In this document: positions 43,810 through 52,839 of the stretch, one piece after another | Numbering within the stretch: position 1 is the first letter of the stretch | How the letters are laid out: the number at the start of each line of letters is the position of its first letter | NCBI GenBank assembly: GCA_035552195.1 | Contig: DASZLU010000129.1 | Span: 1 to 64,000 of the forward strand | Direction: 5' to 3' | From: CAIKMD01 sp035552195 | Lineage (GTDB): Bacteria > Pseudomonadota > Alphaproteobacteria > ATCC43930 > CGMCC-115725 | DNA: 64,000 bases | Position numbers and translations under genes: made by a program | Notes under the pieces: model-generated | Databases searched by the model: none | What the model saw: the letters and a program-made list of their open reading frames with translations, nothing else | What the model was told of the DNA's origin: nothing

Positions 43810-44823
43810 CTAAGACCACGTCGCGAACGCCATCGCGTTGCCGGTGCCGGCTTCCGAGCGATAGCACGGCACATAATCCAAGAGCTTCATCGTGAAGCCG
43901 GTCGCTGCGAGAGCGCCGCGCGCGACGATCCAATTCTTTGTCTCCGACGTGCCCGAGCGGAACAGCGCGTCATCCTCGCTGGTGATTGCCGCGACGTCGT
44001 CACGCTGGAAGGCGCCGAGGATGCGATGATCGAACTCTTCGTCGATGACGAAATGGCTGAGCCCGCCCGAGCCGACGACGACAACCCGCGCATCGCCCGG
44101 CCAGCTTGCGATGGCGCGGCCGATTGCCTCGCCGAAATCGAAGCAACGGCGCGGCGACGGCTGGTTCGGCGGATAGAAGGTGTTCACCAGCACCGGGACG
44201 AGGGGCAGCGCGCGGTCCTTAAGCAGCCGACGATAGATGAAGCCGTAAGCATGGCCGAGATTCTTGGTCTCGGTCCCATGTTTGGGCTGCGCCAGGATCG
44301 CGGCAACATCGAAGCCGTCGCGCATCGCCTGGGCGATCATATGTTCGGCGAGGTTTTTCGCGATCGGGTAAGGCTGGTCGACGGGCGGATGATTGCCGCT
44401 GACCGAAGGCCCACGCCCCTCGCGCGTGTGGTGCTCGATCTCTTCCGGCGTCGGCGCGAAATTGATGACCCGCTCACCGCAGAAGACGCCGAAGGTCGGC
44501 TGCAGCTCTTCGGTGAACCATTCGTGCTGGTCGTCGCCGATGACGACCATGATATCGGGCTTGGTGGCGGCAAGAATCTCGCCCAGCATATCGAGTTGCC
44601 TCTGGCAACGATCGTAATGCGCCTGGCGCGCGAGCGCGGTGTTCCGCGCGGCGAAACCGTCGCTCTGACGCAAAGCATAAAGCTGATCGAAGGAGTAGTT
44701 GCCGCCGCGAAAGGCGAGGGCTTTGTTGCGGCGATCGGCGCCGGCGCGCCCATCCCATTCCTGAGGCGGCGTCGACAGCATCGAGCCGTGCGATGTCCCG
44801 ATTCCGAGAACCAGCTTCGCCAC
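43810..44823 (-). CDS. LigB-type extradiol ring-cleavage dioxygenase
   Basis: A 337-aa type II extradiol dioxygenase of the LigB superfamily (protocatechuate 4,5-dioxygenase beta or 2,3-dihydroxyphenylpropionate dioxygenase-like). Iron-ligand regions are GTSHGSM (H12), VIGDDQHEWF and the catalytic histidine stretch GSGGLSHFVID. It is first in the large operon after the LysR gene (81 bp gap). No separate alpha (LigA) gene is present. It would cleave a catecholic ring whose product may feed the amidohydrolases elsewhere in the window. Confidence 0.87.
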   Translation of the reverse strand: MAKLVLGIGTSHGSMLSTPPQEWDGRAGADRRNKALAFRGGNYSFDQLYALRQSDGFAARNTALARQAHYDRCQRQLDMLGEILAATKPDIMVVIGDDQHEWFTEELQPTFGVFCGERVINFAPTPEEIEHHTREGRGPSVSGNHPPVDQPYPIAKNLAEHMIAQAMRDGFDVAAILAQPKHGTETKNLGHAYGFIYRRLLKDRALPLVPVLVNTFYPPNQPSPRRCFDFGEAIGRAIASWPGDARVVVVGSGGLSHFVIDEEFDHRILGAFQRDDVAAITSEDDALFRSGTSETKNWIVARGALAATGFTMKLLDYVPCYRSEAGTGNAMAFATWS

Positions 44824-44884
44824 GAAAATTCCTCCCTGCCCGCAGCTTAAAGCCCCGGCTGCTGCGGCTCTAATAGATAACAGG

Positions 44885-44905
44885 AGATTTTCTATAACGA
44901 AATCT
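44885..44905. promoter_or_regulatory. Imperfect inverted repeat upstream of the LigB-type gene
   Basis: AGATTTTC and GAAATCT form an inverted repeat with a short TATAA-like centre (AGATTTTCTATAACGAAATCT has 7 of 8 arms matched). It lies between the stop of the LysR gene and the start of the dioxygenase. LysR regulators bind dyads of this size; it is a candidate operator. Only symmetry and position support it. Confidence 0.4.
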
Positions 44906-45882
44906 TATACCTGCTTCCGGCGGCGGGTGGCCGTTCGCGTTCGGAAGGGCGGCGTGACCGCCGCGGGCACAGGGCGCAGTCGCGCGGCCGTCGCTTTGGT
45001 CTCGGCAATGAAAAGCTGCGCCGTTGCGGTGAGTTCGGCGGCTTCACGGCGGAGGATGCCGACGGGATAGCCGGGCAATGGCCGCTCGGTCGGCAATTCG
45101 ATCAGCGAGCCCGCCTCGATGCTCTCGCCGACGAGATTATAGGGCAGGATCGCAACCGCATCGGATTGGCGCAGATAGTCCGCGGCGATGTTGTGGCCGG
45201 CTTCGATGAAATTGCGTGGGAATTCCAGGCCGGCCGCCGCGAAGAGATACTCCACCTGATCGCGGAAATCGCGATAGGGGTGGAGGATGAACCACGGACA
45301 GCTCTGCAGCTCTTTCGGCGTGACGCGTTTCTTGCCCGCCAGCGGATGGCCATGCCGCGCGACGAGGCAAAGCCGCTCGTGGAACAGAACTTCGTATTGG
45401 ATGCCGGCCATCTGCTCTGGCGTGCCGATGCCGGCGATGATGAAATCGAGCTCCGCGAGCCGCAGCGAGGGCAATAGCGCGTCGAGATTCGCTGGATTGG
45501 CGATGACCACGACCAATGGGTGGTCGCGTTTGAAACGCGCCAGCACCTGCGGCACCAGCCCGAACGAGATGATCGGCGGCGCGCCGAAGGTTACCTGACC
45601 GCGCTCGGCCTTCAGCACCGCCTGCAGATGCGAGACGCCGGCATTGATCTCCGACAGCACATTGATCGCGTGGTGGATGAAGACCTTGCCGTAGCCGGTG
45701 AGCTCGACGCCGTTGCGATTGCGTTGCAGCAGCTTGGCGCCGAGCGTGGTTTCGAGGTCGCGCAGTCCATTCGTGATCGCCGGTTGCGAAACATGGAGCC
45801 GCTCGGACGCGCGCAGCAGCGAGCCGCTGCGCGCCGCTTCGACGAAATAGCTGAGCTGGCGCAGGCGGACGGCGTGATCCAT
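44905..45882 (-). CDS. LysR-family transcriptional regulator
   Basis: A 325-aa regulator. The helix-turn-helix at residues about 8-60 contains RQLSYFVEAARSGSLLRASE and SQPAITNGLRDLE, and the effector domain runs to about 290. It is in the same direction as the dioxygenase operon just downstream, and 9 nt after the MetE-like gene. The unusual tandem (not divergent) order leaves only the 81-bp gap for operon control. Likely ligand: an aromatic substrate of the operon. Confidence 0.88.
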   Translation of the reverse strand: MDHAVRLRQLSYFVEAARSGSLLRASERLHVSQPAITNGLRDLETTLGAKLLQRNRNGVELTGYGKVFIHHAINVLSEINAGVSHLQAVLKAERGQVTFGAPPIISFGLVPQVLARFKRDHPLVVVIANPANLDALLPSLRLAELDFIIAGIGTPEQMAGIQYEVLFHERLCLVARHGHPLAGKKRVTPKELQSCPWFILHPYRDFRDQVEYLFAAAGLEFPRNFIEAGHNIAADYLRQSDAVAILPYNLVGESIEAGSLIELPTERPLPGYPVGILRREAAELTATAQLFIAETKATAARLRPVPAAVTPPFRTRTATRRRKQV

Positions 45883-45891
45883 CGCGTGCCG

Positions 45892-46911
45892 CTAGCTCGC
45901 TGCCGCGACCTGACGGTGAAGCGCGAATATCTCGGGCATGGTTTCGGGCGCGAAATAGCGGCCCATGCCGCATTCCGTACCGATACCGAAGGTCGGCGCG
46001 AATTTCCGTGCCGCCGCGAGCTTGCGTTTGGCGCCGTCGATGCCGTCGCGGCGATGAACGAGGCCGAGCATCAATTCGGTCTCCGGCCGCAAACGCAAAT
46101 CGGCGAGCGGCGCGTAATAGGCTTCATCGTCGCGCTCTTTCGGTACCGGCATATGGACCCAGGCGATGGCGTGCTTCGCGCGGGCGGCGATGGCGTTGTG
46201 GAACGCGACCATCACACCCGTGTCGCGCGGATTGACGTAGTGCTTGTCCTCGCCGGCATCGCCATAACAAAGATGAAGTCCGCCCTCGACCGCATCGGGG
46301 AGGCTGTCGAGCGCACGCGTAATCGAGGCGGCGAGCTCTTCCATCTCGAACGCGCGCATCGAGCCCTTTGCATTGTCGAGCGATTGGGTTATCTCGACGG
46401 CGATGTCCCATTGCACGGCGAGCTCGTCGGGCGGGATCTCGCGCGCAATGGCGTTGATCTCGGCGAAAAGCTGCCGCTCGTAGACCGGCCACATATCGCG
46501 CACGGCATCGGGATCGATGCAATGCCCCATCACGCCGAACGCCGTCGGCACGCTGATCTGAAAGCGCGTGCCGGGCGCGATCTTCTCGGCCGCACGCGCG
46601 GCCCCAAAGACCGCGTAAGACTCGCGCGCGGCTGTCAGATAGCCGAGCGGCCCGAACTCGATCTTATCGAGATCCTGGCCCGGCGCCGGGCGGTAGCGCT
46701 GGTTGGTCATGTGGAGGTAGCGCGCTACACCGCCCGGGATCATGCCCGGCGCGCGGCCGATGATGGGTGCTTGCGGCCGTAGCCAGCCGCGCTTCTTTTC
46801 GCCATCGGGCAGGCGCTTGGCAAGCGATCCGAAAGACGCGCCGGCAAGCTCGAAGACATCGCGCGCTTCGAGCGGGACGCCGCCGACCAGATGAATGGGC
46901 CGCTCTGCCAT
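45892..46911 (-). CDS. MetE-like (cobalamin-independent methionine synthase C-terminal fold) protein
   Basis: A 339-aa protein of the UROD/MetE superfamily. The zinc ligands appear as H-x-C (LHLCYGDAG) and a later Cys (GTECGMGR), as in methionine synthases. It is far shorter than full MetE, so it has only the C-terminal catalytic barrel. Such proteins can transfer methyl groups from or to thiols, or demethylate. It opens the same-strand run with the LysR gene and dioxygenase; a methyl-group role in aromatic O-demethylation is conceivable. ATG 46911 is the first plausible start. Confidence 0.75.
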   Translation of the reverse strand: MAERPIHLVGGVPLEARDVFELAGASFGSLAKRLPDGEKKRGWLRPQAPIIGRAPGMIPGGVARYLHMTNQRYRPAPGQDLDKIEFGPLGYLTAARESYAVFGAARAAEKIAPGTRFQISVPTAFGVMGHCIDPDAVRDMWPVYERQLFAEINAIAREIPPDELAVQWDIAVEITQSLDNAKGSMRAFEMEELAASITRALDSLPDAVEGGLHLCYGDAGEDKHYVNPRDTGVMVAFHNAIAARAKHAIAWVHMPVPKERDDEAYYAPLADLRLRPETELMLGLVHRRDGIDGAKRKLAAARKFAPTFGIGTECGMGRYFAPETMPEIFALHRQVAAAS

Positions 46912-47477
46912 ACGGCCCCAAGATAGCAGGCCCCGTGCCGACGACAATGAAGGGCAATGAGGAGGGGTGCCGCTTACGCGGCGAGAACGGCGTTGACCGT
47001 CTCGATGAAATCGTCCGGGTCGAGCGGTTTGGCAAGCGTTTGCGCCACCAATCGGCGAAAATGACGTTGACGGTTGGACCGACGGCGACGACAAGCGGCA
47101 GCCTACCCATCTGTCGATAGACGAAGAGCCCGCTTGAGACCGTCGATTTGTCCGATGGCCTCAAAGCTGCCGGATGGCGCTGACCGAATGCGCTCGAAAC
47201 GGGGAACGATGATCGCTTTGCCGGATTCGTGTAAGGCTTGCGCAGCAAGACAGTATCGCGATGGCGGCGCCACAAAGCAGGCGCAGCCGTGGCTTCCTGG
47301 CGGAGCCGACGAAAGGGATCATGGATTTGAAATCAAACGCCGTTTGTGCTGCGCGGAAAACACGGTACCGATTTTCGAGAGTAAAAGGTGATTAAGAATT
47401 ACCCGCCCGCTTCCGCCGGTTTGCTTTGCCGCGGGGGCAGTCCCATATTCCGCCCGTTGATCGGACAAGGAAGAGGA
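46912..47477. other. Gene-free stretch with a possible receiver-domain remnant
   Basis: About 565 bp without an intact gene. On the minus strand at 46974-47045 a short frame reads AKPLDPDDFIETVNAVLAA and then stops, which is exactly the last helix of a response-regulator receiver domain. Upstream of it the reading frame is lost. Fragments of another frame follow to 47300 with no recognisable motif. It looks like a decayed receiver gene between the MetE-like and siderophore-interacting genes. Confidence 0.45.
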
Positions 47478-48284
47478 ATGGCCATGGCGAGCCCGGATGA
47501 TGCGATGCGGGGCGGAATGGCGCCGGCGGCCGGCCGGCCGATGTTGAGCGAGGCCGAACTCGAGCGGCGTCGCGGCAAGCCCTGGACGCTCAAAGTCGTC
47601 AAAGCCTTCGATGTCGGCCCGCACATGCGCCGGGTTCAACTCACAGGCGATAACCTTGCCGAATTCACCCCGAAGCCCGGGCAAGAGATCGTGCTGCAAA
47701 TCCCGCAAACGGGCGGCGAGCCGGCGCGGCGGCATTACACGATCCGCCGCTATGACACCGCCAGCAAGCTCATCGATGTCGATTTCGTGCTGCACGGCCA
47801 TCGCACGCCGGGCGTGAGCTGGTCGCTCGACGCGAAGCCCGGCGATGTCATCGACATTCGCGGCCCACGCGGTCGTATCGGCCTCGATCCCGCTGCCGAT
47901 TGGCACCTCTTCCTCGGTGACGAGACGTGCCTGCCGGCGATCTATGCGCTGCTCGAAGCCTTGCCGAAAGCTGCGCCGGCCCATGCCTTCCTCGAAGTCG
48001 CCGGCGAAGAGGACAAGCAAGAGCTCAAGACTCAAGCGGACGTGAAGCTGCACTGGTTGTTGCGCAACGGCGCCGCGCCGGGACCGAGCGAGTTGTTGTC
48101 GAATGCGCTCGCTGCGTTCACCTTCCCATCGGGCAAGGGGCACGCCATCGTCATCGGCGAGACCAGCAATGTGCGCAACCAGCGTCATGCGCTTATCGAG
48201 CGCGGCTTCGACAAGAGCCAGATCTATGCCGAAGGCTATTGGCGGCCGGACCGCATCGGCGGTCACGACCACGTCAACGACTAG
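47478..48284 (+). CDS. Siderophore-interacting protein family flavin reductase
   Basis: A 268-aa protein of the SIP family. The FAD-binding domain begins with the TPKPGQEIVLQIP segment and ARRHYTIRRYD, the R-x-Y-(T/S) motif for FAD. The C-terminal NAD(P)H-binding half has FLGDETCLPAIYALLEAL, the family's usual motif. ATG 47478 follows GGAAGAGGA. It would reduce ferric siderophores or act as a flavin reductase for a nearby oxygenase. It converges with the DUF3500 gene, 6 nt apart. Confidence 0.87.
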   Translation: MAMASPDDAMRGGMAPAAGRPMLSEAELERRRGKPWTLKVVKAFDVGPHMRRVQLTGDNLAEFTPKPGQEIVLQIPQTGGEPARRHYTIRRYDTASKLIDVDFVLHGHRTPGVSWSLDAKPGDVIDIRGPRGRIGLDPAADWHLFLGDETCLPAIYALLEALPKAAPAHAFLEVAGEEDKQELKTQADVKLHWLLRNGAAPGPSELLSNALAAFTFPSGKGHAIVIGETSNVRNQRHALIERGFDKSQIYAEGYWRPDRIGGHDHVND

Positions 48285-48290
48285 GTGCGT

Positions 48291-49535
48291 CTAGCGCCTG
48301 CCCGCTTGATGATGCGGCGACTGCTCGTAATGCAGGCGTAAGAGATCGAGCCCGTAATCATTGCCGTTCGGTGTTCGCACGATGGTATGGACGTGGAACT
48401 TCGCCGGCTCGGCATTGGTCAGGAACACGCCGATATGATGGTCGAACTCGATCATCACCACCGGGCTCTGCACGCGGTAATAAAATGTGCTGTCCTCGGC
48501 AAACCCGCCGATCCAGCAGAAATGCGTTTCGCTCAAATGCTGCTCGATCTCCGCCATCCGCTGCTTTTCGGGCTCAGGCGGTAGCGGCGCGATATACCGG
48601 CCAACGAGATCGAGCAGATTGCGGCGCTGCACCGCCGACATGTCGGCGGCCGCAATGCCCTCATAAGGAATGACGCGATTGTCCTGATGCGCGCCGGCAA
48701 GGTGAAGGTTGTCGGCGAAATGGCGACGGCCGGATGGGAGGTCGCCGCCAACCATCGAATGCGCGACGATCGCCTGTCGTTGTTGCTCCGGCGAGAACGA
48801 GCGCATCAGGGTGAGGCCGGCGCGCTCTTCATCCTCGAAGAGGGTGGTGCCGGCGAACGGCCCGACATCGGCGTGGCTGGGCTCCGCACCCCAGAAACTC
48901 GGCGTCAGCACCATCTGCCCGCCGATCACCATGCAATTAAGGCTGAGATGATGGCCGAACAATTGCCAGCCCCAGGGCTCGCTCAGGGATGGCGTGCCGA
49001 AGAGGCAGAAATTGTAGCTCCATTCGCCGAGGATCGCTGGTCCGCCGACAAGATCGCCGAGGAAGCGGTTGAGCCGCATCACATCGCGCGACATTTGAAA
49101 GCCCTTGGCGCTCATGCTGGCGCGCAGGATCGCGAGCGCGGCCTCGCGCTGCGCGTCGGAAATTTCCTCGAGCCGCAGTCCGTAATCCTCGAAGAAATTC
49201 TCGGTGTTCTGCCAGCGCCGCCAGGTTTTGGAATCGGCCGCAAAGCACGAGGCTTTGCGCTGCGCCTCGGTCAGCAGGCTGAGCAGCGCCTGGGCGGCAT
49301 CGGTCATTGCCTTGACCGGCGCGCCATTCGGTTCGAGCTTATAAAGGCCACGGCGGGTCGTTCCATCGGTGGTAATGCCGGCGAAGGGTTCGGCGAGCTG
49401 TTTTTCCCACTGCGCGAAGAATTCCTTGGCGCGCGGGCTTTGCCGCCGCGCCTCGGCATGGGCGCGCGCCGTCGGCCCGGCAATTTTGGATTGCCCCGGT
49501 TTTGGCAAAAACGGGTGGTAATCGGGTCGTGACAT
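48291..49535 (-). CDS. DUF3500 family protein
   Basis: A 414-aa protein of the DUF3500 family. ATG 49535 follows AAAGGAG. Typical segments are GVYK-like GLYKLEPNG, EWSYNFCLFG, WGWQLFGHHLSLN and VMIEFDHHIGVFL. The family has no known activity; the conserved histidine/aspartate pairs suggest a metalloprotein. No signal peptide. It lies between the SIP gene and the HAD phosphatase gene, without overlap. Confidence 0.8.
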   Translation of the reverse strand: MSRPDYHPFLPKPGQSKIAGPTARAHAEARRQSPRAKEFFAQWEKQLAEPFAGITTDGTTRRGLYKLEPNGAPVKAMTDAAQALLSLLTEAQRKASCFAADSKTWRRWQNTENFFEDYGLRLEEISDAQREAALAILRASMSAKGFQMSRDVMRLNRFLGDLVGGPAILGEWSYNFCLFGTPSLSEPWGWQLFGHHLSLNCMVIGGQMVLTPSFWGAEPSHADVGPFAGTTLFEDEERAGLTLMRSFSPEQQRQAIVAHSMVGGDLPSGRRHFADNLHLAGAHQDNRVIPYEGIAAADMSAVQRRNLLDLVGRYIAPLPPEPEKQRMAEIEQHLSETHFCWIGGFAEDSTFYYRVQSPVVMIEFDHHIGVFLTNAEPAKFHVHTIVRTPNGNDYGLDLLRLHYEQSPHHQAGRR

Positions 49536-49613
49536 CGCGGGCTCCTTTGGGCGGGCGGGCGAGTGTAAGATCGCGGCTATCGGGCCGACAAGCGCTGACA
49601 AGACGGCTTAGGA

Positions 49614-50432
49614 ATGAGCATGGATCGCATCGCGCTGGTGATATCGGACGTCGACGGCACGCTGGTCGATACGCAAAAGCGTGTGACCGGGCGCACGCGC
49701 CAGGCGGTGGCGTCGCTGCAGGCACACGGCATCGGTTTCACCGTTGTCAGCAGTCGCCCGCCTTTCGGTCTCCGACCGTTGATCGAGGCGCTTGGCATCA
49801 CCGCGCCGGTCGCGGCGTTCAATGGCGGCGCGATCGCCTCGCCGGCGCTGAATATCCTCGATCAGCGCAGCATCGATCGCGCGGTCGCGCGCGAGATCAT
49901 CGCTTTTCTCGATGCGCAGAAGATCGGCGCCTGGCTGTTCACCGGCGCCGAATGGCTGACGCGCGATCCTGACGGCGCGCATGTCGCGCATGAGACGCAC
50001 ACCGTGCAGCAAGGCCCGCATATCGTCGCGGATTTCGACGCCGTCATCGATCAAGGCGGCAAGATCGTTGGCGTTAGCGACGATTTCGCGCGGCTCGAGG
50101 CGATCGAGAAGCAGGCGCAATCGCAGTTCACGGGAAGGGCGGTAGCAGTGCGCTCGCAATCCTATTATCTCGATTTCGTCGCGCCGGGTGTCGATAAAGG
50201 CCTGGCGGTGCGTGAACTAGCCAAGACGATCGGTGTTCCTTTCGCCCAGATCGTCACGCTCGGCGACATGGAGAACGACGTGCCGATGTTTCATCAGGCG
50301 GGCTTTAGCATCGCGATGGGTAATGCCACCGATGCCGTAAAGAGGCAGGCGCGCGAAGCGACGCTCACCAACGACGAAGACGGTTTCGCCGCGGCGGTCG
50401 AGAAGTTCATCTTGCCGCGCGCGGGTGGGTGA
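49614..50432 (+). CDS. Cof-type HAD-superfamily sugar/phosphate phosphatase
   Basis: A 272-aa HAD hydrolase of subclass IIB. Motif I is ISDVDGTLVDT (nucleophile Asp), motif II SSRPPFG, the late lysine in GVDKGLA and motif III LGDMENDVPMF, all present. ATG 49614 is preferred over 49620. It is followed 4 nt later by the glucoamylase gene and probably cotranscribed. Likely substrate: a phosphorylated sugar. Confidence 0.9.
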   Translation: MSMDRIALVISDVDGTLVDTQKRVTGRTRQAVASLQAHGIGFTVVSSRPPFGLRPLIEALGITAPVAAFNGGAIASPALNILDQRSIDRAVAREIIAFLDAQKIGAWLFTGAEWLTRDPDGAHVAHETHTVQQGPHIVADFDAVIDQGGKIVGVSDDFARLEAIEKQAQSQFTGRAVAVRSQSYYLDFVAPGVDKGLAVRELAKTIGVPFAQIVTLGDMENDVPMFHQAGFSIAMGNATDAVKRQAREATLTNDEDGFAAAVEKFILPRAGG

Positions 50433-50436
50433 CGCG

Positions 50437-52830
50437 ATGGGCGGCGAAGCTCCCGGCCGGCCCGGCATTCCGGCGCGCTGGACATCGAGCGCCAAAAGCG
50501 CGTTCGGTACGGCGCTCACGCCGCAGAGCCGTGTCTGGTACACGATCAGCCACGGCATCCTCAACGAGATTTATTACCCGCGCGTCGATTATGCCTGCAC
50601 GCGCGATTTCGGCTTCATCGTCACCAATGGACGCAATTATTTCTCGGAAGAGAAGCGCCATGCGCACAGCAGCGTGCATCCGGTCGAAGACGGCGTGCCG
50701 GCTTTCAAGCTGTCGAACGCCGCCGTCGACGGCCGCTATCGTATCGACAAGACGATCCTTTCCGATCCGACATGCGATGTCGTGCTCCAGCGCGTTTCCT
50801 TCCGCGCGCTCGATGGTGCGCGCGATTATCGGCTGTTCGCGCTCGTGTCGCCGCATCTCGTCAATCGCGGCGCCGATAACCATGCCTGGCTCGGCAGTCA
50901 TAAAGGGCGTGAGATGCTGTTCGCAGCGGGCAGCGACAACGCCATGGCGCTGGCCTGCTCGGCGCCGTGGCGCGCGCGCTCGGTCGGTTTCGTCGGCTCC
51001 TCGGATGGCTGGCAGGATCTGAATCGGAATTTCGCGCTGACCTGGAATTATGACACGGCGCATGGCGGCAATGTCGCGCTGACGGCCGAGATCGACCTCG
51101 CCAACTGCAACAACGAATTTATCGTCGCGCTCGGCTTCGGCCGCCGCGCGGAGGAAGCGGCGCATCGCGTCATCGGCAGCCTCGCCGATGGTTTCGATGC
51201 CGCGCTCGCGGGCTTCACCGAGAAATGGCAGGATTGGCAGGCGCAGCTTCTGCCGCTCGATCCGCCGCGCGATCCGGGCAGTGCCAACACCTACCGCATC
51301 AGTACGGCGGTGCTGCGCACGCATGAGGCCAATTCTTTTCCTGGCGGCATCATTGCCAGTCTCTCGATCCCGTGGGGCTTTGCCCGCGGCGACGAAGACC
51401 TCGGCGGCTATCATCTGGTTTGGCCGCGCGATCTCGTCGAATCCGCTGGTGCGTTGGTCGCTTGCGGCGCTTTCGAGGATGCGCGCCGCGTGCTGCGCTG
51501 GCTCGAGGCGACGCAAGAGGCGGATGGCCATTGGCCGCAGAATTGCTGGCTCGACGGCGAGCCCTATTGGAACGGCGTCCAGATGGATGAATGCGCCTTT
51601 CCGATCTTGCTGGTCGATTTGTTGTGGCGCGAGAGCGGGCTGAATTCGGCCGAATTGCTGCGCTATTGGCCGATGGTGAAGAAAGCTGCGGCTTTCGTCA
51701 TGCAGAACGGGCCCGTGACCGGGCAGGATCGCTGGGAAGAGGATGCGGGCTATTCGCCCTTCACCCTCGCGGTCGAGATCGCGGCATTGCTTGCCGCTGC
51801 GGATATCGCCGAGCATGCCCACGAAATCGCCGCGGCAGCCTATCTGCGCCAGACAGCCGACGCGTGGAACGAGCAGATCGAGCGCTGGATCTACGCCACC
51901 GATACCACGCTGGCGCGCGAGGTCGGCGTGGAGGGCTATTACGTGCGCATCGCGCCGGCGGACAGCGCCGATGCTTGCGTACCGAGTGGCGGCTTTGTGC
52001 CGATCAAGAATCGTCCGCCCGACCAAAGTACCGCGCCGGCGGCGCTGCTGGTCAGTCCCGATGCGCTGGCGTTGGTGCGGTTCGGCTTGCGCGCGGCGGA
52101 TGATCCACGCATCCGCAACACGCTGCGCGTGATCGACGCGCTGCTGAAGGTCGAATTCCCGGCCGGGCCGAGCTGGCGTCGCTATAACGGCGACGGCTAT
52201 GGCGAGCACGAGGACGGGCGACCGTTCGACGGCACCGGAATCGGCCGGCCCTGGCCGCTGCTGACCGGCGAACGTGCGCATTACGAAATCGCCGCCGGCA
52301 ATCGCGCCGGCGCCGAAGACCTGCTCGCCACGATGGAGGCGTTCGCCAGCGACGGTCACCTCATTCCGGAACAGGTCTGGGACAGCGACGACATTCCGGA
52401 GCGCGAGCTGTTCCGCGGCCGCCCGTCCGGCTCGGCAATGCCGCTGGTCTGGGCGCATGCCGAGCACATCAAGCTGCTGCGTTCGCTCCGCGAGGAGCGC
52501 ATCTTCGACATGCCGCCGCAGGCTTATCAGCGCTATCAGGTCGAAGGCGTGCGCTCACCGCTGCGGATATGGCGGCTCAATCACAAATGCCGCACGATCG
52601 AAGCCGGCAAGACGGTGCGGATCGAGTTGCCGCGGCCGGCGCTGATCCATTGGAGCGACGACGATTGGCACCGCGTCGTCGATACACCGACGCAAACGAC
52701 GGCATTCGCCACGCATATTGCCGATCTCGACACCGAAGGCCTGATGCCCGGGAACGCGGTCGTTCTGACTTTTTATTGGCAGAACGACCAGCGTTGGGAG
52801 GGCACCGACTATCGGATCGATGTCATATAG
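50437..52830 (+). CDS. Glycoside hydrolase family 15 (glucoamylase-like)
   Basis: A 797-aa glucoamylase family protein. An N-terminal beta-sandwich domain (about 1-270) precedes the (alpha/alpha)6 barrel. The catalytic acid is probably E434/E435 in QDRWEED and the catalytic base E645 in IPEQVWD. Substrate-binding segments LVWPRDLV and WPQNCWLDG are also conserved. No signal peptide is visible, so it may act on intracellular glucans. It is cotranscribed with the HAD phosphatase. Confidence 0.88.
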   Translation: MGGEAPGRPGIPARWTSSAKSAFGTALTPQSRVWYTISHGILNEIYYPRVDYACTRDFGFIVTNGRNYFSEEKRHAHSSVHPVEDGVPAFKLSNAAVDGRYRIDKTILSDPTCDVVLQRVSFRALDGARDYRLFALVSPHLVNRGADNHAWLGSHKGREMLFAAGSDNAMALACSAPWRARSVGFVGSSDGWQDLNRNFALTWNYDTAHGGNVALTAEIDLANCNNEFIVALGFGRRAEEAAHRVIGSLADGFDAALAGFTEKWQDWQAQLLPLDPPRDPGSANTYRISTAVLRTHEANSFPGGIIASLSIPWGFARGDEDLGGYHLVWPRDLVESAGALVACGAFEDARRVLRWLEATQEADGHWPQNCWLDGEPYWNGVQMDECAFPILLVDLLWRESGLNSAELLRYWPMVKKAAAFVMQNGPVTGQDRWEEDAGYSPFTLAVEIAALLAAADIAEHAHEIAAAAYLRQTADAWNEQIERWIYATDTTLAREVGVEGYYVRIAPADSADACVPSGGFVPIKNRPPDQSTAPAALLVSPDALALVRFGLRAADDPRIRNTLRVIDALLKVEFPAGPSWRRYNGDGYGEHEDGRPFDGTGIGRPWPLLTGERAHYEIAAGNRAGAEDLLATMEAFASDGHLIPEQVWDSDDIPERELFRGRPSGSAMPLVWAHAEHIKLLRSLREERIFDMPPQAYQRYQVEGVRSPLRIWRLNHKCRTIEAGKTVRIELPRPALIHWSDDDWHRVVDTPTQTTAFATHIADLDTEGLMPGNAVVLTFYWQNDQRWEGTDYRIDVI

Positions 52831-52839
52831 GCCGCGCCG

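Noticed and set aside
50407..52467. A 686-codon open frame opposite the GH15 gene
   Set aside because: It is an antisense shadow with no motif; the plus strand has the complete GH15 catalytic residues.
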